From positions 1 to 5,076 of the forward strand of contig JAITOO010000042.1 of NCBI GenBank assembly GCA_031289875.1: a stretch of DNA of 5,076 nt, read 5' to 3'. The position numbers and the translations under genes were made by a program. Every line of letters begins with the position of its first letter. Position 1 is the first letter of the stretch. The notes beneath the pieces were generated by a model. That model was given only the letters and a program-made list of their open reading frames with translations, ran no database searches and had not been told where the DNA came from. Shown piece after piece: positions 1 through 5,076 of the stretch. The stretch is from Flavobacteriaceae bacterium (GTDB taxonomy: Bacteria; Bacteroidota; Bacteroidia; Flavobacteriales; Weeksellaceae).

Positions 1-530
1 ATTGATTTCGGAATATTTTGCTGTTCTTTGAGGAAATTCCAATCGCCCTTGGCTTTGAGCGTCTGCTCAATAACATCTCGCACGCAGCCTTTTCCGCCTT
101 TCATCGGAGAGACGTAATCGGCAATTTCCAAAATTTCAGGGCAGGCATCTTTCGGTGCAGCCGACACGCCAACTATGGTCATCACCTCGTAATCGGGAAT
201 GTCATCGCCCATGTACAGCACTTCTTGCGGTTTCAAATTGTATTTGTAAAGAAAATCCTCAAAATCAGGCATTTTATGAAAAGTGTTCATATATATATCT
301 GTGATACCCAACTTGTTGAGACGAAATTTCACCGCTTCGTCGCACCCGCCCGTGATGATGCCTATCGGATAGCCCTTTTTCACTGCATATTGCAGGGCGA
401 AGCCGTCTTTGGTGTTCATCGTGCGCACGAAATCCTGTTTGAACAAGATCAGTGAAGCGTCGGTCAGAACGCCGTCCACGTCAAAAACAAAGGCGGAAAT
501 ATAATTGAGTTTTTCTTTATAATTAATCAT
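1..530 (-). CDS. KdsC-like HAD-family phosphatase (probable 3-deoxy-D-manno-octulosonate 8-phosphate phosphatase), 3' end cut by window edge
   Basis: The frame is open from ATG at 530 to the window edge: 176 codons plus two bases, with no stop. The KdsC family is usually about 165-185 residues, so only a short C-terminal tail should be missing. HAD motif I is DVDGVLTD at residues 17-24, with Asp17 the expected nucleophile and Asp19 the acid/base. Motif II is IITGG at 58-62 (Thr60). Lys86 is the likely motif III lysine, and motif IV is GDDIPD at 108-113. There is no large cap insertion, as in the tetrameric C0-type KdsC group. The family removes phosphate from Kdo-8-phosphate in the cytoplasm during lipopolysaccharide inner-core synthesis; that substrate is inferred here. 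TGG replaces the TGR seen in many proteobacterial KdsC proteins. The start overlaps the DUF2520 stop by 8 bp with no Shine-Dalgarno, suggesting coupled translation. Another sugar-phosphate phosphatase of the same subfamily is the main alternative. Confidence 0.88.
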   Translation of the reverse strand, partial: MINYKEKLNYISAFVFDVDGVLTDASLILFKQDFVRTMNTKDGFALQYAVKKGYPIGIITGGCDEAVKFRLNKLGITDIYMNTFHKMPDFEDFLYKYNLKPQEVLYMGDDIPDYEVMTIVGVSAAPKDACPEILEIADYVSPMKGGKGCVRDVIEQTLKAKGDWNFLKEQQNIPKS

Positions 531-1290
531 TGTAAGTTTTTATAATTGAATCAGTTATGGTTTTATAAACTTGTAAATATTTAGAATTTTCCAGCAGAGC
601 TAAATGCTTGTCAATCACAAGGGTATCCTTTCTTTTGGCGGGACCTGTCTGTGCGTCGTAAGGGAGCATTCCGTCCATAACTTTGGCGCAAGTCTCTTTT
701 ATCAGCGGTCTGAGAATGTCAAAAGGCAAATTTTGCTGTTTACATACCTCATTTCCAATAAAATACATGTGGTTGGTGAAATTTCCCGCCCAAATGGCAG
801 CCATGTGGATTTTCAGTCTTTTTTCAGAATCCACAACGTGGACTTCTTTCGAGATTCTTTCCGACAATTTGACTAAAAGCTGCTCGTCGTCAGCGTTTTC
901 GGCTTCGACCAAGAAAGGAATATCGCCGTATTCTATCATTCTTTTTTTAGAAAAAGTTTGCAACGGATAGAAAACTCCTTTTCTGTATTTGCCTTTCAGC
1001 ACGGACACAGGCATCGACCCCGACGTATGGACAACAAGGCAGTCCTCAAAAGGAATGTAATAGGAAATCTCGGAAATAGCGCGGTCGGAAGCGCAAATAA
1101 TGTATAAATCAGCCTGTTCAATTTCCGAAATCTGGTTGGTGAACCTGATATTGTAGTTATTTGCTAAATTTTCAGCCTTTTCCAGCGTTCGATTGAAAAT
1201 TTGAACTACGTTCACAGTGTTTTCCAGCAGGGCTTTCGTTAAGTGAAACGCCACGTTTCCTGCTCCTAAAATTACTACTTTTTTTGCCAT
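523..1290 (-). CDS. Rossmann-fold and DUF2520 domain-containing protein (NAD(P)-binding, function unassigned)
   Basis: This complete 255-residue protein starts MAKKVVILGAGNVAFHL. The beta strand plus GAGNVA (residues 9-14) is a dinucleotide-binding Rossmann loop, and NR at 33-34 lies at the end of the second strand, where cofactor specificity is usually set. HTSGS (88-92) and YPLQTFS (108-114) close the N-terminal domain. The C-terminal half is mainly helical and carries AAIWAGNFTNHM (164-175) and TGPAKRKD (215-222), which I recognise as the DUF2520 signature. The layout resembles pyrroline-5-carboxylate reductase and F420-dependent NADP oxidoreductase relatives, so a cytoplasmic NAD(P)-dependent reductase is plausible, but no substrate is known to me. 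There is no signal peptide or membrane segment. It starts 13 bp after the pheT stop and its end overlaps the phosphatase start, so it is probably co-transcribed with both. The ATG at 1290 is placed correctly for the fold; no Shine-Dalgarno is visible. Confidence 0.9.
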   Translation of the reverse strand: MAKKVVILGAGNVAFHLTKALLENTVNVVQIFNRTLEKAENLANNYNIRFTNQISEIEQADLYIICASDRAISEISYYIPFEDCLVVHTSGSMPVSVLKGKYRKGVFYPLQTFSKKRMIEYGDIPFLVEAENADDEQLLVKLSERISKEVHVVDSEKRLKIHMAAIWAGNFTNHMYFIGNEVCKQQNLPFDILRPLIKETCAKVMDGMLPYDAQTGPAKRKDTLVIDKHLALLENSKYLQVYKTITDSIIKTYND

Positions 1291-1303
1291 AACAAATTGT
1301 TTT

Positions 1304-3724
1304 TCAATTTCTTAATTCCGCCCCGAAACGGTCGGAAAAATTCTTGATGATTTTGTCCATTGCCTTATCTATATCCTTATCTGTGAGGGTTTTATGCTCA
1401 TCTTGGAGATAGAAATTCAAAGCGTAGGATTTTTTGTTCTCGGGCAGTTTGTTTCCTTCGTACACATCAAATAATCCCATGGTTTTCAGTAGTTTGCGTT
1501 CCGACTCAAAGGCGGATTTGTATAAGTCGATGTATTTCACCTCTTTATTCAAAAACAGCGCTAAATCTCGGCGCGAGCCGGGAAACTTCGGAATTTCTGT
1601 AAGGCTTGTTTGTTTCTTTTCAGAAGCGGTTTTTACCAATTTTTTCCATTCGATTTCGGCGTAAAAAACCTCGCCTTTTAAACCAAATTCTTTCAACAGC
1701 GGGGCTGAGACCGTTCCCAATCGGGCAATGCCGATTTTTTTTGAAGTCAGCAGTTCAATTCCTTCTTTAAATTGGGAAGATTCCATGGGTATTTCGTCAA
1801 TTTTTCCGAGCTTGAATCCGCTCAAAACCTGATTGACAATACCTTTCAGGTGATAGAAAGTGGAAGCGTTTTGGGAAGAAATCCAATTATCTTCTTGATA
1901 ATTCCCAAACAAGGCAACAGCTAACTTTTTTTCTTCAAAATATTTATCTTTGGATTTTTCGTAGATTTTTCCAAATTCAAAAAATTTGATTTCTTTTTGG
2001 TTTCGATTCATATTGAAAGCTACACTCTCCAACATTCCGTAAATCAGGGATTTACGCATTACTGCCAAATCTCTGCTCAAAGGATTCAAAATTTCCACAT
2101 ATTGCGATTCTCCTTCTCTTTTTTTCGTCAAAGAGTTGTTCATGACTTCGTTGAAACCGTTATATTTCAACTGCTTAGCGACAACGTCTTCCAATGCTTC
2201 TTCGTCAAAAACGTTGTGATTTTCATAAGTAAACGAAAATTTTTCAGGAATATCAATATGATTGTAGCCGTAAATCCTTGCAATTTCCTCAATGACATCA
2301 ATTTCGCGCGTAACGTCCACACGGTAAGGCGGAACGAGCAAATCTAAATTATCGTCGTTTTCTGCAATTATTTGAATTTCCAGCGATTTCAAAATTTCTT
2401 TGATTTGGTTGCGGTGGATTCTCTTTCCTAAAATTTGGTCGATTTTGTGATACCTCAACACAACATTTTGTGCTTCAACAAGTTTTGGATATACGTCAAT
2501 CATCTCCCCGACAATTGTTGCGTTTGCCAGTTCCTTAAAGAGTTCGCAGGCTTTTTTCAATGCCAAAACGGTGTTGTTCGGGTCAATTCCGCGTTCGTAA
2601 CGGAACGAAGCATCGGTATTAAGTCCTTCTTTTTTAGAGGTTTTCCTGATGGAAACAGGGTCGAAATAAGCGCTTTCCAAAAAGATGTTTTGGGTTTCAT
2701 TGCCCACGCCTGATTCTTTTCCGCCGTAAACCCCCGCAATACACATCGGATTGTTTTCGCCGTCCTTTATAATCAATTCATTATCAGAGAGTAATCGTTC
2801 TACGCCGTCTAAAGTAACAAATTTTGTTCCGCCTGCAACTGTCCCGATGCGCACTTGCTCTCCTTTAATTTTATCAGCATCAAAAGCATGGAGCGGCTGA
2901 CCATAAGAGTGTAAAATATAATTAGTTATATCTACAACATTGTTGATTGGAGAAAGCCCGATGACTTTCAAGAAGATTTGAAGCCAGTCGGGAGACGGTT
3001 TGATTTCAACATTTTCTAAGTAAATACCTGTATATCTTGGACATAAATTTGCATCTTCCACTTCGACAGAAATCGGATTTCCTGTTTCTTTGTCGATATG
3101 AAAATTCTGTGTTGAAATCGGCAGCAATTCTGTTTGGATTTTTCGGCACTTGGCGGCGGCATGTAAATCGCGCGCTACGCCGTAGTGGCACATTGCATCA
3201 GTGCGATTAGGGGTCAAACCGATTTCGAGGCAATAATCCTCAGAAATCCGGTAAACTTCGTCCAGCGGCGTTCCTGCTTTCAGGGTTTCGTCCAAAACGA
3301 TGATCCCCTCATGGCTTTCGCCCAAACCAAGTTCGTCTTCAGCACAAATCATGCCGTTGGATTCTTCTCCTCTGATTTTATTTTTCTTGATTTGAAAACT
3401 TTCGCCGTTTTTAGCGTAAAGCGTTGTGCCAATGGTTGCTACGGAAACTTTCTGACCTGCGGCAACGTTGGGTGCGCCACAGACAATCTGCACAAGATTG
3501 CCGTCGCCCAAATCTACTTTCGTGATTTTCAGTTTGTCGGCGTTCGGGTGTTTTCCGCATTCTAAAACATGACCGACCACCACGCCTTTCAAACTTCCTT
3601 TTACGGACTCTATCTTCTCAACTCCTTCGACTTCCAAACCGGTTTCTGTGAGAATGGCGGAGATTTTTTCAACAGGCAAATCTGTTTTAATGTAATTTTT
3701 TAACCAGTTATATGAAATTTTCAT
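1304..3724 (-). CDS. pheT: phenylalanine--tRNA ligase beta subunit
   Basis: This full-length 806-residue protein (family about 790-820) is the beta subunit of the cytoplasmic alpha2-beta2 enzyme that charges tRNA-Phe. The N-terminal MKISYNWLKNYI is typical and fixes the ATG at 3724. An OB-fold tRNA-binding domain spans about 45-155, with KHPNADKLKI (58-67) and CGAPN (82-86). The B3/B4 editing domain, which hydrolyses mischarged Tyr-tRNA-Phe, covers about 210-400, with NNVVDITNYI (261-270), GQPLHAFD (275-282) and FRYERGID (374-381). A B5 domain (about 415-490) contains VPPYRVDVTREIDVIEEIAR (464-483). A degenerate synthetase-like core follows, and the C-terminal FDX-ACB anticodon-binding domain (about 712-806) begins KFPGSRRDLALF. 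No domain is missing or broken. pheS is not in the window, so the catalytic alpha subunit must be encoded elsewhere. The gene follows dnaN after a hairpin terminator and heads a tight three-gene string. No Shine-Dalgarno or clear promoter precedes it. Confidence 0.98.
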   Translation of the reverse strand: MKISYNWLKNYIKTDLPVEKISAILTETGLEVEGVEKIESVKGSLKGVVVGHVLECGKHPNADKLKITKVDLGDGNLVQIVCGAPNVAAGQKVSVATIGTTLYAKNGESFQIKKNKIRGEESNGMICAEDELGLGESHEGIIVLDETLKAGTPLDEVYRISEDYCLEIGLTPNRTDAMCHYGVARDLHAAAKCRKIQTELLPISTQNFHIDKETGNPISVEVEDANLCPRYTGIYLENVEIKPSPDWLQIFLKVIGLSPINNVVDITNYILHSYGQPLHAFDADKIKGEQVRIGTVAGGTKFVTLDGVERLLSDNELIIKDGENNPMCIAGVYGGKESGVGNETQNIFLESAYFDPVSIRKTSKKEGLNTDASFRYERGIDPNNTVLALKKACELFKELANATIVGEMIDVYPKLVEAQNVVLRYHKIDQILGKRIHRNQIKEILKSLEIQIIAENDDNLDLLVPPYRVDVTREIDVIEEIARIYGYNHIDIPEKFSFTYENHNVFDEEALEDVVAKQLKYNGFNEVMNNSLTKKREGESQYVEILNPLSRDLAVMRKSLIYGMLESVAFNMNRNQKEIKFFEFGKIYEKSKDKYFEEKKLAVALFGNYQEDNWISSQNASTFYHLKGIVNQVLSGFKLGKIDEIPMESSQFKEGIELLTSKKIGIARLGTVSAPLLKEFGLKGEVFYAEIEWKKLVKTASEKKQTSLTEIPKFPGSRRDLALFLNKEVKYIDLYKSAFESERKLLKTMGLFDVYEGNKLPENKKSYALNFYLQDEHKTLTDKDIDKAMDKIIKNFSDRFGAELRN

Positions 3725-3746
3725 CTACTTTTTTTGACTTGTTTTT

Positions 3747-3786
3747 CATAAAAAACATTACGCAAACTTTTGATTTGCGTAACGTT
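3747..3786 (-). terminator. intrinsic terminator after dnaN (possible attenuator ahead of pheT)
   Basis: On the minus strand, arms at 3786-3774 and 3766-3754 form a 13-bp stem around a 7-nt loop (TCAAAAG). The inner nine pairs (TTACGCAAA with TTTGCGTAA) are perfect. The outer four include one position (3783/3757) that is a G-U wobble in minus-strand RNA but an A-C mismatch on the other strand. Six T residues follow the G of the stem base at once, overlapping its last pairs, as in rho-independent terminators. The stem begins 32 bp after the dnaN stop and the T-tract ends about 25 bp before the pheT start. Polarity and position indicate termination of dnaN transcripts; partial read-through into pheT is possible. 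Confidence 0.8.
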
Positions 3787-3818
3787 GATTTAATTTTTCA
3801 ACTTATTTAGACAACCTT

Positions 3819-4934
3819 TTAACTGTTCAACATTACAGGCATTACCAGCATTAGGATTGTTTCGTTTTCGTCCTGACCATCAAGGGGTTTGATGATTCCT
3901 GCACGGCTTGAAATAGACATTTCCAGCGTGATGTCTTCCGAAGAAAGGTTGGTCAGCATCTCGTTCAAAAATTTGGAATTGAACCCGATTTTCATTTCTT
4001 CACCGTGATAATCGCACGGCAGGCTCATGTCTGCCTTATTGGAAAAGTCAATATCTTCTGCACTCAATTTCAATGAATTACCATTCAATTTCAGGCGAAC
4101 CTGAGAGGTTGATTTGTTTGAGAACAAAGCGGCTCTTTTCAAGGAATTGAGAAATAATTGACGATTGATTGTCAGCACATTAGGATTTTCTTTTGGAATT
4201 ACCGCGTCGTAGTTAGGATATTTTCCGTCAATCAGGCGGCATACCCACTGGGTTTCGTTGTGCGTAAACCGAGCATTGGTTTCGTTGAAATCAATTACCA
4301 GATCGTCGTCAAATGCAATTAAAGCATTTTTCAGAAGGTTCAGCGGTTTTTTCGGCATGATAAATTCGATATCTTCCGAAACGGAAATATCTTTGCGCGT
4401 ATATTTTACCAAGCGGTGTGCATCGGTAGCGACAAAGCGGCATTCGGAATCTGTGAATTGGAATAGAACGCCTGTCATCACAGGTCTCATCGCATCGTTT
4501 CCTGTGGAAAAAATCGTATTGGCAATGGCTTCTGCAAGTACGGAAGCCTTGATTGTCAGAGTTTTGTCCGTCGTGAGTTCCGGAATGGACGGGTATTGTT
4601 CTACATCGTCCAATGCGATGAAATAGTTGTCTTTCTCATCAACGATTTCGAGTTGATTTCCTTCCTGCGAAAAAGACAAAGGCTGTTCTGAAAAGGTTTT
4701 AACAGTGTCTGTCAATAATTTTGACGGCACAGCAATTTTCCCCGAATCTTCGCTTTGCACTTCTATAGAGGTTCTCATGGCGGTTTCACCGTCTGACCCA
4801 TGAATGGTCAATTTATTGGGAGACAGTTCAAATAAAAAATTTTCCAACACGGGTAGCGAGGTATTGCCTCCTGTAACTCCGCTAATGAGTTGAAGCGCTT
4901 TGAGCAGTTCTCCGCTTGATACTATAAACTTCAT
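3819..4934 (-). CDS. dnaN: DNA polymerase III beta subunit (sliding clamp)
   Basis: The 371-residue product is the ring-forming beta clamp that tethers DNA polymerase III and other partners to DNA. Three repeated clamp domains of about 120 residues fit the length (family about 365-375). Recognisable pieces are MKFIVSS at the N-terminus, YPSIPEL (114-120) at the end of domain 1, RPVMTGVLF (150-158) and ATDAHRL (169-175) in domain 2, and the C-terminal LVMPVML, which matches the tail lining the partner-binding pocket (MPMRL in E. coli). A longer frame from a GTG at 4964 adds ten residues, but I reject it: clamps of this group begin at MKFIVSS, and the GTG overlaps the predicted -7 promoter element. 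The leader is A/T-rich without a Shine-Dalgarno. There is no dnaA, recF or gyrB next to it in the window, unlike the classical origin-proximal arrangement. A terminator follows 32 bp after the stop. Confidence 0.98.
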   Translation of the reverse strand: MKFIVSSGELLKALQLISGVTGGNTSLPVLENFLFELSPNKLTIHGSDGETAMRTSIEVQSEDSGKIAVPSKLLTDTVKTFSEQPLSFSQEGNQLEIVDEKDNYFIALDDVEQYPSIPELTTDKTLTIKASVLAEAIANTIFSTGNDAMRPVMTGVLFQFTDSECRFVATDAHRLVKYTRKDISVSEDIEFIMPKKPLNLLKNALIAFDDDLVIDFNETNARFTHNETQWVCRLIDGKYPNYDAVIPKENPNVLTINRQLFLNSLKRAALFSNKSTSQVRLKLNGNSLKLSAEDIDFSNKADMSLPCDYHGEEMKIGFNSKFLNEMLTNLSSEDITLEMSISSRAGIIKPLDGQDENETILMLVMPVMLNS

Positions 4935-4963
4935 ATATTTGAAATATTTTTTTTGGTCAGCCA

Positions 4964-4993
4964 CAAAAGTACTACTTTTTTTTGATTATTAAA
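4964..4993 (-). promoter_or_regulatory. predicted Bacteroidota-type promoter for dnaN
   Basis: Read on the minus strand, TACTTTTG at 4971-4964 matches the Bacteroidota -7 consensus TAnnTTTG exactly. Eighteen bases further upstream, TTTA at 4993-4990 is a one-mismatch match to the -33 element TTTG. Transcription would begin near 4957-4960, giving a leader of about 25 nt before the ATG at 4934. The -7 match is good and sits where a promoter is expected; the -33 half is weak, and AT-rich DNA produces chance matches. The spacer holds a run of eight A residues. Confidence 0.6.
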
Positions 4994-5076
4994 TTTTAAG
5001 TTAATAAATTTTTGAGATTGCAGATTCAACAACTGAATGCACTTAGAAGTGTAAATTTAAGAAGAAAATTTCTTTA
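4972..5076. other. AT-rich non-coding region upstream of dnaN
   Basis: No coding frame of credible length or recognisable content lies here on either strand; the ATG at 5037 reaches a stop after five codons. The DNA is strongly AT-rich, with A/T runs. A short dyad occupies 5038-5053 (core CACTT-AG-AAGTG, with one wobble further out), and another A/T-rich dyad lies at 5062-5074 (AAGAAA-A-TTTCTT). Their centres are too short for stable hairpins. The first could be an operator-like site, but this is not supported beyond symmetry. No DnaA-box consensus was seen. Confidence 0.5.

Noticed and set aside
18..455. Plus-strand open frame of 145 codons
   Set aside because: It is antisense to the KdsC-like phosphatase, whose minus-strand frame carries all the HAD motifs; the plus-strand translation shows no recognisable domain.
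2557..3191. Two short minus-strand frames (2557-2739 and 3006-3191)
   Set aside because: They lie out of frame inside the pheT editing domain and are explained by the overlapping real gene.
3185..3565. Plus-strand open frame of 126 codons inside pheT
   Set aside because: It is antisense to the highly conserved OB-fold region of pheT and has no family features. The other plus-strand frames within pheT, dnaN and the DUF2520 gene are rejected for the same reason.
3725..3818. T-box or classical Phe leader-peptide attenuator upstream of pheT
   Set aside because: The gap is too short for a T-box, no T-box core sequence is seen, and there is no Phe-rich reading frame ahead of the hairpin.
4981..5014. 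Possible divergent plus-strand promoter (TTTG at 4981-4984, AATTTTTG at 5007-5014)
   Set aside because: The -7 half lacks the TA dinucleotide, and no plus-strand gene starts within the window, so chance in AT-rich DNA is more likely.
5038..5074. Short dyads at 5038-5053 and 5062-5074 as terminators or replication-origin sites
   Set aside because: Loop sizes of one or two bases do not allow good hairpins, no T-tract follows in the right place, and there are no DnaA-box matches or iterated repeats.
1..5076. Mobile element, CRISPR array, tRNA/rRNA or defence system
   Set aside because: Apart from the dnaN-pheT gap and the dnaN upstream region, the window is filled by four intact or edge-cut housekeeping-type genes in one orientation, with no transposase, spaced repeats or compositional break noticed by eye.

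Overview
This 5,076-base window is a compact bacterial housekeeping segment with all four recognisable genes on the minus strand. In transcription order (right to left) they are dnaN (sliding clamp), pheT (phenylalanyl-tRNA synthetase beta subunit), a Rossmann/DUF2520 protein, and a KdsC-like HAD phosphatase that runs off the left edge. The last gene does not close inside the window. It is read from the uninterrupted minus-strand frame beginning at 530, with clear HAD motifs.

The organism is most likely a member of the Bacteroidota, probably Bacteroidales. None of the four start codons has a Shine-Dalgarno sequence; the leaders are A-rich. A good match to the Bacteroidota -7 element TAnnTTTG lies just upstream of dnaN. 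The DUF2520 plus KdsC-like pair and the wording of the proteins (for example GDDIPDYEVM in the phosphatase and a dnaN starting MKFIVSS) resemble Bacteroidales homologues as I remember them. The DNA is moderately AT-rich. No species assignment is possible from sequence alone.

Layout: 4935-5076 is AT-rich non-coding DNA holding the presumed dnaN promoter. dnaN occupies 3819-4934. A 94-bp gap (3725-3818) contains a strong hairpin plus T-tract, read as an intrinsic terminator for dnaN. pheT occupies 1304-3724, followed after 13 bp by the DUF2520 gene (523-1290). That gene overlaps the phosphatase start (530) by 8 bp. pheT, DUF2520 and the phosphatase therefore look like one tightly packed transcription unit, while dnaN is probably a separate or only partly read-through unit.

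The genes do not form one pathway: replication processivity, Phe-tRNA charging, an uncharacterised NAD(P)-binding-fold protein, and a sugar-phosphate phosphatase probably serving Kdo/lipopolysaccharide synthesis. I found no mobile element, CRISPR array, tRNA, rRNA or toxin/defence module, and no evidence for a novel system. The points worth a second look are modest: the terminator inside a co-directional gene string, the short frame overlapping the pheT start, the 8-bp overlap, the correct dnaN start, and the two family members whose exact biochemistry is open.
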